In this document: positions 43,180 to 53,500 of the stretch, one piece after another | How the letters are laid out: each line of letters begins with the position of its first letter | Position numbering within the stretch: the stretch's first letter is position 1 | Assembly (NCBI GenBank): GCA_038030265.1 | Contig: CM075938.1 | Span: 9,215,009 to 9,279,008 of the forward strand | DNA: 64,000 bases | Source: Corythucha ciliata | Taxonomy: Eukaryota > Arthropoda > Insecta > Hemiptera > Tingidae | Reading direction: 5' to 3' | Notes under the pieces: generated by a model | The model's database searches: none | What the model saw: the letters and a program-made list of their open reading frames with translations, nothing else | Told to the model about the DNA's origin: nothing | Position numbers and translations under genes: made by a program

Positions 43180-45060
43180 TATGTCTAATAACCCAGTGAA
43201 ATATTATACTCGGAAACTCGTAATTGGGCTCCCAAAACGTGACTAACCACTACAGGAATGACCAAAAAGTTACAAGTAGGGCAAGAGACTGTCAAGCTAG
43301 TCCTTACAAACATGAATTTCTCAGACAACTAATGTCCAATTCTATCCCTGAAACTTTACTTAAATTTATCTTGAAATCCTCAAAAAGTGATAATTCAGCC
43401 TCAAAATCCACGTAACATGGCCTAATACCGGAACGTTTTACGTAAGAATCTTACAATTCGGCCTCGACATAGTCAAATTAGTTACTAACTCTCCATTTTC
43501 TTGAGGGAGGGACACCCATTCGTTACCTTAAAATAGCTTAACTAGCTATTCCAACCATAAAAACGACATAACTTGACTAGTCGCCCCCCCCCCCCCAATG
43601 GCCAAGCCTGTAATTTTCGATCTAACCAACCAACTTCTCGCACTTAAAAATGGCTTAACTGACGATTCGCGCAGTCTGAAAATACCTTAAAAGACCATAA
43701 TTCCCGCCCTAAAAATGGCTAAATCGACTATTCGGGATCAGAAAGTGGTCAAACTGACCATTTATGCACCAAACGTGACCATGGCATCCTAAAAAACAGC
43801 TAATTACAATCCGCGTCACAACATTGCAGAACTGACGATTCCCGCCCTGTAAATGGCCAAAGCGTAAGCTGATTATTATGCGCGCTATAAAAAAAATATT
43901 CGAACTGGCGGTTCCCAAGCTGACTCTATGCGTCCTAAAAATGGCAAAACTGACTCTTTGCGCCCTTGGAAAAAAAAAAAAAAAAAAATACGATTCGCGC
44001 TTTGAAAATGGCTGAACTGAGTATCGTACCTTGCAATAGACTAAGATCACCAAACATCAGAACCAACGTGCCCAGAAAGTATTCAAATGACTTTTCACGC
44101 CCTAGAAATAACCAAACTGAGTTTGCGCCGTGAAAATGGCCAATCAAACTGGCTATTAACGCCCTAAAGTTAGCGTATCAGACGATTCGCGCTATGAAAA
44201 GGCCGAAACAGGTTATTCGTCTGTTTTGAAAGTGGCAAAACTGACTATTTTCCGCGTCAAAAATGGCCTAAAAAGAGGCTTCACACCTTGAAAATGTCGT
44301 AACTGATGATTCATGCCCTACAAAGCAAAACTAGCTATTCAAGCTTCAAGAATAGCGTACTCGTACAGTGGCAATTCTGTACTGATCATTCGCGACCTAC
44401 AGCATGACGATTCGTGCCTTCAAAATAGCTACTAAACTCGTACGCTACAAAATGACAGTCTAATCACGCCCCAAGAATGGCTAAAAGGGACGTTTTTTGG
44501 GGCGCGAACAGTCCGTCAATGCAAGACGCGAATGGTCACTTTGGCCATTTTTGACACGTGAATGGTCGATTTAGGCCATTGTGCAGGAATAATCCGTTCA
44601 GGTACTTAATCCGTAAAAATCCGTTCAGGTATTTTAAAGGGACCGAGCCATAAGTTTAGCCAGTTTTAGGTTGCGCAGAGTCGGTTTGGCCATTATTTTT
44701 TGAGCAAGAATTGCCTGTCGTTTGTTTTTAGTGCTCAAATAGTCCGTTTGTCCATTTCGGGGCGAAACTATTCATTCTAGTGGTTTTTTGCTCGATAATT
44801 GTCCGTCAAGCTGATGTCGTGAATTATTGGTTATTATTGACGCCTGAATGGTCAGTTTGGCCTTTTTGGCGCGCGAATGATCGGTTTAGCCGGACGGGGA
44901 TCATGATCTGTCATTCCTAAAGTGCGAATCGTCAGCTTTGTCATGTTGGCGTGCGAGTATTATCGGTTTACCCGTTTTTGTCGTTTGAATAGCAAGTTTA
45001 GCGATTTTTAGGCAGAGAATAGCCATTTTCAGTACCCGCTTATTAGACGTGAATTAGGCA
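43180..45060. repeat. Family C arrays, first + then - orientation
   Basis: 43180-44500 has units like GCCCTAAAAATGGCTAAATC / GACTATTCGG. From about 44510 to 45060 the orientation flips (GCGAATGGTCAGTTTGGCCT / TTTTGGC). The head-to-head junction is near 44505. C13 lies at about 43584. Confidence 0.75.
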
Positions 45061-45359
45061 CTTTTCTCGATTTTGTCAGCTCCAACCTCAGCAATGGTCC
45101 AACCACAGCGAATGACCACGACCAGAACGAAAGAGACCGTCGAAGAGCAATGACGGGTAGAAGAGCTAGCATTAGTCCAATTTTTTGTCTCGTTAAACCA
45201 CCAAATACTAGGAAGTCTGGGACAAAGAAGGGTTTCGCTCAGTTTTTCCTGGCTTTGGTGTCAAAATCAAGAAATTCCCTGACTTTTTCCCGAATTTCCC
45301 TGACCAATTTTCAATTCCCGGTTTCCCCGTTCTGTGGCAACCATGCGTAAGCCGTGATT

Positions 45360-45625
45360 TTTCGTAATTTTGGGTTCCGGTTGCCCTCATTTGAAAATAC
45401 AATTTCACTGGGTCTTCGGAAAACCAAATTTTTAGGATTTTGCCCTTTAAAACCTATAACATTATGGAGGTTTCTCTTCACTGGTTTGGGTCACGTTGGC
45501 AAACCAATTTCAAGGATTTAACAATTTTAAATTATGAATACGGGCGTTTTGTTCAAATACGCCAGTGTCGCATTCGCATATTTGCTCTTTCGAGACTCGC
45601 ATTTTGTGGATCTGACGGGACTAAT
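45360..45625 (+). repeat. Short family B array
   Basis: A few diverged units after a degenerate CTGTGGCAACC transposon end (about 45332). Confidence 0.55.
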
Positions 45626-45847
45626 TAATTTACAGACCAAAAAAAGAAAAAAAGAAAATAGTTCGGGAAGGGTACATTTAAAATGTTAAATCATGCATAA
45701 ATCTGTAAAAGATTTTTGCATGATTTAACCACTGACCCTCGTAGTTTAAGCGACTCTACTAACAATTTAAAACATATAAAATGCTCCCGGCATAAAAAAT
45801 GGGCACGAGTACTTCTCACACCAATAGTTCGAGATTCGAGAAAATGA

Positions 45848-45925
45848 GCTCCCTGGGCGGGATTTGAACCCGCAACCTCGGGAATTCTAGTCCAATGCGC
45901 TGCCAATTGCGCCACGGTGACGCCC
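45848..45925 (-). ncRNA. tRNA-derived sequence (SINE-like or pseudo-tRNA)
   Basis: On the - strand, the A-box-like TGGCGCAATTGG, the B box GGTTCAAATCC, a good T stem (GCGGG/CCCGC) and the loop CTAGAAT are visible, followed by a TTTT stretch. The acceptor strands do not pair, and the anticodon stem has mismatches. It is therefore read as a tRNA-derived element and not a working gene. Confidence 0.6.
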
Positions 45926-45929
45926 TTGG

Positions 45930-46220
45930 GAGACGCAGAGAAAGGAATGAGCACGGGCCAAACCCCACCCAGAGCCATTTTTTCTCGAAACTCTAGGCGT
46001 TTCTCCTGATCGGTAAACCACGCCGAATTTTATCTTGTCTGGATGTTTTTAGATAAATATGATGTATAATTCTGTCGCCGGTATTTTTAATTAATAAATT
46101 AATGGGTGGGATTTGGCTATGCACATTCCTCTCTCTGCGACTACCAAGGGCGTCACCGGGTAGTTTCCCCCTCCCTATTACAGGATTTTATATGTCTATG
46201 TGTCATATATTATGACTAGT
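45930..46220. other. Single-copy stretch
   Basis: No repeat units or exons recognised. Confidence 0.3.
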
Positions 46221-46224
46221 TAAT

Positions 46225-46450
46225 CGATTTTAGGGCGAAAATAGTCAATTAATCTTCTAATGGCGTGAATGATCAGCTTGGCCATTTCTTTCGGCTCTGC
46301 AGCAAGTCAGATTAGACATTTTAATGGCCGTGAATCGTGAGTTACGCCATCTGTAGGGCGCAAAGGATCAGTTTAGCCATTTTTAGGTGTCCGAATCATT
46401 TGCATTTTTAGCCATTTTCCGGACACGAATGGTCCGTTGAGCCACTTACA
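46225..46450 (-). repeat. Family C array, reverse orientation
   Basis: Units like GGCGTGAATGATCAGCTTGG / CCATTT, ending at a hAT-like AGGGTGACCAG (about 46454). Confidence 0.65.
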
Positions 46451-46559
46451 GGAAGGGTGACCAGTTTTCCCCAGACGAAAGAAGGACCCAAATTTTATCA
46501 CCCCCCCCCCCACTGATCCTAGTTCCACTGATCAGTGGCTGTTCAGCTACTGATTTTAA

Positions 46560-47200
46560 TCAGGACACGACAAAAATTGACATTTTGCCAAAATTGCCAA
46601 AACACAAAATTGGCATTTGAAGGAGCCAAAACAAAAATTCGGTTTCGAAAGAGCCGAAATACGAAATTGGCTTCCAGAGGATCCAAAACACGATATTGGC
46701 TTTTGAAGGATCAAAAACACAAAATAGGCATTTGAAGTAGCCAAAACACGTAAAGGCTTTTGAAGGAGCCAAAACTCACAATTAGCATTTGATGGAATTG
46801 AAACACGAAGTTGGCTTTTGAAGGAGCAAAAACTCGAAATTGGCTTATAAAGGAGCCAAAATACAAAATTTGGTTTTGGCTGAGCCAAAAAACGAAATTT
46901 GCATTTGGAGGAGAGAAAACAAAAAAAATTGTTTCGAAAGAGCCGAAACTCGAAATTGGCTTCCGGAGGATCCAAAACACGAAATTGGCTTTTGAAGGCA
47001 CCGAAAACACTGAATTGACTCTTGAAGGGGCCAAAATACGGAATTGGCTTTTGAAACAGGCAGAACACGTAATTAGCATTTGATGAGCCGATACATGAAA
47101 TTGGCTTTTGAAAGAGTAATAACACGAAATTGGCTTATGAAGGAGCCTAAACACAAAATTGGATTTCGAAAGAGCCGAAACACGAATTTGCTCCGGAGGA
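46560..47200 (-). repeat. Family B array, reverse orientation
   Basis: Very regular units near AAATTGGCTTTTGAAGGAGC / CAAAACACG. The 189-codon and 147-codon open frames on the - strand (FGSFKSQFRV repeats) are translations of the array. Confidence 0.85.
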
Positions 47201-47419
47201 TCCTAAACGGTGTAGGAGAGTCACAAAGAGGTGTTCTCCTGAACACCCCCTCCTGAACTGCGGTGTAGGCCCCTGTCCCGCAGAAAATGTCTGGAGATCT
47301 CAGAAGTGTCGTCTCCTGGATCACATAAATTTCCTGTGCAGGTGCCAGAAACGATCAAATGACGGTGGGCTCCCGGACTATTATTATTTCGGGACACTCT
47401 GAGCTAGTTTATAGTTGTC

Positions 47420-48300
47420 ATTCTGCAGCCTCTGTAGAGCGCGAATGACCAGTTCGGTCATTTTTGGAACTTGAATAGCCAGATTTGCCATTTTAGGGCA
47501 CAATCGTCAGTTCAGACATTTTCAAGGCGTGAAGGCTCAGTTTGGCCAATTTTGACGACGGCCGTTTTTGTCAGTTTCGTGACATAAATCATCTGTTTGG
47601 GCCTTTTCAAAGCCCGAATTGTCAGTTTAACCGTTTAAAGGGCGCACATAGGGTCAGCTTTGCCGATTTTAGGGCGTAGATACTGAGATACCCAATTTGG
47701 CACATTTAACGCCACGAACTGTCAGTACGGTAATTTCTACGGCTTGAATGGTCCCTCAAGTCAGTTTGATTGGAAGAACTCATCTGTTTTATGGATTTTC
47801 AGGGTGGCAATAGTCAGTTTATCCATTTTAGGGCAGGTATAGAGTCAATTTGGCCATAATCAGTGTGGGAATCGGCATTGCGAGTAATTTTAGCGTCATA
47901 GCGTGCATGCAATGAGTTTAGCCTTTCGACATTTTCAAGGCCCCAGTTCAGTCAGTTTTGCCATTTTGGGCAGGCGAACAGTCAGTCCTAATCCGTTTTT
48001 AGGGCGGCATGTCCGTCAAGCTGAAGGCGCAAATGGCCGTTTTGTTGGCGATTTATGGCGCGCGAATGGTCGATTTAAGCATTTCAGGGCGGGCATCATG
48101 ATCGTTCCAGGCATTTACAGGGGGTACGAATCGTCAGTTTAGCCATTTTTAGGGCTTTAGAAGCCAGTTTGGCTATTTTTAGAGCGAAAATTGCCAGTTT
48201 CACTCTTTTCAGGACGCAATAAGTCAGTTTTACCATTTTGAGGCGTGAGTACAGTCAGTTAATTCGTTTTTATGGAGAGAATAACCGTTCAATACACCCG
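47420..48300 (-). repeat. Family C array, reverse orientation
   Basis: Units near GCGAATGGTCAGTTTAGCCA / TTTTTAGGGC. Confidence 0.75.
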
Positions 48301-48351
48301 TTAGGAGGCCCCACGATTGTTCTCGCCTAGGGGCCCCAAGAGGGTTAGAAA

Positions 48352-48412
48352 CAGTCCTACTGGTACATAGGACTGTTCCTACTGGTACATAGGACTGAGT
48401 CCTACAGGATCG
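48352..48412. repeat. Doubled short palindrome
   Basis: Two copies of TCCTACTGGTACATAGGACTG in tandem, each partly self-complementary (AGTCCTA/TAGGACT). Confidence 0.7.
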
Positions 48413-48459
48413 TTCGATCAGAGCTATATTTGTGCTAAACTTTGTTCACGTTTGACTTG

Positions 48460-48785
48460 AGGAGAAGAGGGTTGATTTCCGTTTGTTTCTACAACTTGGG
48501 CAACAATTTGGTTCTATAACAAGCCGAAGAGCGTTTTGTGGATCAATATTTCTGCGGTCAGAGGTTTTTGGGGTCAGGACTTTTTGTGGTTGAACCTTTC
48601 TGTTATTAGAACATTGTGTGGTTGGAGCATTTTTTCGCTCGATCATTCCGCGGCACATCATTTCCTTATTCAATATTTTTGAGGTTGGACATTTAAGACA
48701 TTTTGCGATTGAACCTTTTTGGCGTCCAGTGTGTTTGTGGTTAGAACGTTTTGTGTTTAGTTCCACGAGAGTTTCAAAAGTTAAT
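48460..48785 (+). repeat. Family F 16-18-bp array
   Basis: Diverged units near TGTGGTTGGAGCATTTT. It resembles the reverse form of family D. Other copies are at 61130-61345 and 62030-62160. Confidence 0.6.
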
Positions 48786-49387
48786 TTGTACCACGCCAGT
48801 TTCGAGCCAAAAAGCTCTTACACACAATACAATAAGCATAAAAATAAGGAGACCTTATGACAGAAAAGTCATAACCATCAGTATTGATACGCGGTTCCAA
48901 CACAACAACAATTTAAATAATTATTCGGAAGATGACGATGCTGAGAGGCATCTCAGTCATGAAAACAAAACGTAACTTACTTGTAAGCGAAAACACGAGG
49001 ACACCAAAAACGGGCGAAATAACAATGTTATAACTAGGAATCTACACTACTGGCAAGCTCATTGAGATCATTTTACAGCGCGTTCAACGAGAATAAAGCC
49101 CGAAAAACTCAAAACATTCGGAGCTACTAAAAAAACTGCAACATCAACGAATATTTCTTGCTCATTCCCGCCCGCGTTTACAGCTGCAACTGCCGCGGTG
49201 ATTGGGATGGTGGATGGGGGGATGTTTGAGGGTTAGTAACGGTCATTTTTGAACAGGCGCTCCTTTCAAAAAAGAGGTTGACAGTTGTCGAATAAAATCT
49301 CGTAATATAATACCGTAAAAATAAAATTAAAAGTTACAAAATTTGGGATTTTCAGCTTGATTGAACAATTTTACGCGAGAAAATTAC

Positions 49388-49871
49388 CTGTTCCCTCTGT
49401 ACTTCTGTAGTTGGATTGAACCCCCACACCACCAGTGAGTGTGTCCCTTTTAATGAATCTCAAAAGCTTACCTTTTTTAAGACATCAAAGTCCGTAGTTT
49501 TTAAGTTGCGACTAACACTGTGAATATTTTAATTGACCCCAACAAATTTCGCTAATAATTTGCTGGAATTTTGGCTTAAAACACCTCCTACGTAGTGGTT
49601 GTACCTTCGGATTGGTTACTTTGAAGGTTATGCTCGGATATCTGGCAGACTCTTTGGACTTCAACAGTTGCGCTCTGTGTCATTCTGTCATTTGATTGGG
49701 AGTGATGATGACAAAGAGGGTCGTCTTTAGTGATATCGTATAGCTAATAAAATGAGTTAAACGCGAAAAATAGTGCTTAGTGTAATAATCCTCAGGATAG
49801 GTTGAAAGACATTCCAGTCATTGAGTCAAACGCGAGAGAAAAATAATGATCTGACTCACAGCGCCCGCCAT
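49388..49871 (-). CDS. Unrecognised gene, 5' exons, divergent from the WDFY gene
   Basis: A 12-nt first exon, ATGGCGGGCGCT (49871-49860), is followed by a textbook donor GTGAGT. Exon 2 (49743-49605) reads LYDITKDDPLCHHHSQSNDR, MTQSATVEVQRVCQISEHNL, QSNQSE and ends in phase 1 at GTACAA. A 17-nt exon 3 (49404-49388, EVQREQ) fits that phase and has a good donor. A further possible exon at 49046-48981 would be hydrophobic (CRFLVITLLFRPFLVSSC). Phase agreement supports a real gene, but the family is unknown to me and the 3' end is not defined. Confidence 0.45.
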
Positions 49872-49946
49872 ATTCACAAAGCGGTCAGTGTATTTTTTAA
49901 CTTTTGTCGTTCGAAAGTCGTCGTTTTCAAACCTCTCGGCACCTAA
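49872..49946. promoter_or_regulatory. Bidirectional promoter region
   Basis: Only 75 bp separate the divergent start codons at 49871 (-) and 49947 (+), so any shared promoter and both leaders must overlap or lie within the first exons. No TATA box is seen. This is inferred from the gene layout. Confidence 0.4.
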
Positions 49947-50575
49947 ATGGCTGCTGAAATTAAACCCGTGGCCTCTTCCACCGATATGAATCGCGCCAAC
50001 AAGAAACTAGTGCTTTTGTCCAAGCTCGAAGGCTCGGGCGACGATGTAAATCAAGCCATTATCATTCCCGGTCAAGAGGGTGTCATCAGTGTCTCTGACG
50101 ACAGGTATGAAGGCGTTTAATTTGAAAAAAAAAAAAAACTGTCGCGTATTGTGAACCCGCCCTCGTTTCAGATCGGTCAGAGTCTGGCTGAAAAGGGACA
50201 CTGGACAATATTGGCCGAGTATCTGTCACTATATGGCAGCAGCGGCCAGCTCGCTTTACTATCAACACGAGACTCGACAACTATTCGTCGGTCTTGATAA
50301 CGGCACTATTTCGGTATAATAATGAGTTTAAATTATTAGTTTTAGTACCCGGACTAATCAATTGTACAGGAGTACAAACTAGCCGAAGATTACAACAGGC
50401 TTCATCACGTTCGAGACTATTTAGCCCACCAGGCCCGTATAACGAACGTTTTATTCGCCCTCAACTGTGAATGGATTCTGTCCATTGCTCGAGACAAACT
50501 CTTCCAGATGTATTGCTCGGAGTCTGGGAGAAATTTAGGGTCATATGCGACCGCCGCCTGGTGCACTGCTCTCGT
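49947..50575 (+). CDS. WDFY2: WDFY gene exons 1-3 (N-terminal WD repeats)
   Basis: [20 protein letters not shown] begins exon 1. Exon 2 carries the diagnostic [19 protein letters not shown], and exon 3 carries [17 protein letters not shown]. Splits are AG|A and GT|T. Exon 3 ends before GTATCC at 50576. Confidence 0.92.
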
Positions 50576-53500
50576 GTATCCTTTTGTGTTTGTTTGGTTG
50601 CATCATATCCTTGAGAGTCACTATAATCATTAATGTTTATCTTTCGGGGAGTTTTATCGCATAACATTTGTGTCACTATCGCGTGGTTCTCAATGTCGCA
50701 GTCATTACTCGGTTTCACCTTGTTTAGAAGTTTCCCACCAATTGGGGTGATTTCGATTTCCCAGAACCATTGTCGACATCGCTATTGGGCGCCTTGACAC
50801 CTGTCGAGAGCGCATTCCCCCCCCCCTACACCTCCTCTCATAAGTTGCAAGGCACCCCCTCCGCCCTCGAACCACTGGACGAAGAATCAATTTACCGCAA
50901 ACTGTGTTATAGTTCCCCGAAATTTGAGAGTTGAAAGAGCTGAATTCGCCAAATAGTGACGTTCATCGGGTCTTGTACATACGTCGATGGCTAGCATCAT
51001 GGGCGTAGGTGCGGGGGGACATGGAGGATAGATCCCCCCCCCCCCAGAGCAACAAGTATACGAACGAAGGAGCACTCGTACCAAAACGAAGAGTCCCATA
51101 AAATCTCCATGAGCGTTTCACGTTGCAGTTAGGTTTAGCAGATTTTCTGGGCTTGAAGCAGCCCGGAAAGGACCGAGTACGTCCAGTTTTTTCCTTGGAC
51201 TTCAGACCCAACGCAGTAGTGTACTGAGGTACGGGGGGGGGGAGTCGCCCCGGACCCTCTATCAGACAAATATCGGTAATATTCGTGGCTATAGCCGCTA
51301 AAAAGCCCTGATTCATGGTCTCGCGATGTAACTTCCAGACTAAAATTAAGAAAAAAAATCAACGCAAAAGTGTATTTGGGCAAACCCCGCGGTTAAAGTT
51401 GAGAAAACATGCTATAATATTGACAAATAAAAGACGCTTTCAGGTTAAAATGGGACAAAAATGGCAAATTCACAACTTAAATTGCGTCAAATCGCCCATT
51501 CTCGTATGAAAAAGAGAATAGGATGCTGAATGGCCGCAAAATTAGGACAAAACGATATTTCACAGCTGAAATTGGGAAAAATTTGCAATTTGCAGATATA
51601 GTTATGGAACAACGTTACTTCGCGGATACAAAATGAAGAAAATCACTAATTCGCGGCAAAAATTGAAAAAATCACCAATTAGCGCAGCTGAAATTAAGAA
51701 AAACGTTAATTTTCAGTTCAAATTGGGGGAAAGTGCTAATTCTCAGTTAAAAACGGAAAAAAATTGCTAATTTGCAGCTTAAATTGAGTCAAACGCCAAT
51801 TCTTGGCAGAAATTGACAAAACTCGGTAGGTAATGCACGGGTTGGAGACGCTACCACCCTGCTAAAATTTAGAAAAAGCGTAAATTCGTAGCTAAAATTG
51901 AGAAACATCACTAATTCTCGAATTAAGTGTCGTGAAATTTATAATTTGAAAAAGATGATTTTTTGACAGGAATGGATAGATAGATGTAAATTTTTCGGTT
52001 TGAAAAAAAGTAAATACATTTACAATTTGAATTCGCACCTTCTGAAGGCATTTTTGTGGCTAAAATTCAGAAAAATGGCAAATTCGTGCATGGCTATAGA
52101 AAAATGTTAAAAAATACGTTAATTCACGCCTAGAACTGAAAAGAAGCAATAATCTATACCTATGAAAGCTATATAAAATTGCTAATTCGTTGGTTTAATG
52201 TAAATAACTGCTAAATGTAAATAACCGCGGTTAATATTTAGAAAATAAAATAATCAGTCCGGTCAAAATTAAGAGAAATGTTAATTTTAAGCCTAAAAAT
52301 TGAGAAAATTGCTAATTCGCGGCTATAAATGGGAAAAATCGCCAATTTACAGCTAAAATTGCGCCAGACGCCAATTTGTGACTGAAATTGAGAAAATTCG
52401 CTAATTCACAGGTTTGAAACGCTGCGACGCGTCGCCGCTACAATTTTAAAAAATTCGCGGTTGAAATTGAGAAAAATTCTTATTTGCACCAAAAACTGAA
52501 TATACGCCAATTTGCGGATTCTGAAGGCAACTTTTCAGGCTGAAATTGTTGTGGCTGATGGCTTGTGGTTGATTTGTGGCTATAGGTAAAGAAACCGCTA
52601 ATTCGCCAGTACACTGAGAAAAATCGCTCATGCATTGCGTATGGTGAACCAAAAAAATCCTAATTCGTGAAAAGTCCCCCTTTTTTGCGGCTAATATTGA
52701 GGAAAACGCTTAAGAAAAACGTTAATTTCCAGCTAAAACTGAGAAAAGTGCTAATCCTTTGGTAAAAAAATTTTAAAAGTCGGTTATGTGCTGCTAAAAT
52801 TGAGGGAAAAGCCAAAACTCGTGAATAATTAAGAAACATCGCTCACGGGATAAAAACGATACTTTGCGAAAATTTGAGAAAATGCGCAAATTCATGGCTA
52901 TGGGAGGGGGTGGGGCAAAACCGCTAATCTGCGACTGAATTTAGGAAGAACGATACACTCGGCCAAAATTGAGAAGAGAGCTAATTATTTGCGGTCAGAG
53001 TCCAAAAATCGCCCTTAACTGAGAGATTGAGGCTAGCAAGATGTCCAGATTCAAGAGTGTGCTGGGTGGGTGGAATGACTCACCCTTACGAGATTTCAAT
53101 CTGATACCCCCCCCCCCCCCCGAACAAATTCACTACCTACGCCACTGGCTGGCATGTGCGGGTTTCAAACTTTTCACCCCAATTTTGCGGATTTGGCACT
53201 TAAAGAATTAAAATTCGCTGGTTTGGCCCTTTCAAAACCCTAATTTTGCGGATTGATTGAATCAATAAATAGGTAGTTTTGGGTATACCAATTCAAAGGT
53301 CTATTTCCTCGGGATATTGACTAATTTTATTCTATTTAGTCCAACCATTAGACGGGTTTTAGTCCTTTGATAAAGCTATTCCGCTGGTTGGAATCTTTCA
53401 AAGTCCAAATTTCGGTTCAATTTTGCAGTTTTGAAGACTTTAAGAACCCAATTTGGCTTTGGGCTCCTTCAGCCGGTTCGGCCCTTTCCAAAACCAGATT

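Noticed and set aside
45848..45925. Functional tRNA on the - strand
   Set aside because: The acceptor stem cannot pair although the A and B boxes are good; treated as tRNA-derived.
46556..47154. Long - strand open frames (189 and 147 codons) with FGSFKSQF repeats
   Set aside because: They are translations of the family B array; several overlapping frames stay open for the same reason and no splice or start context fits.
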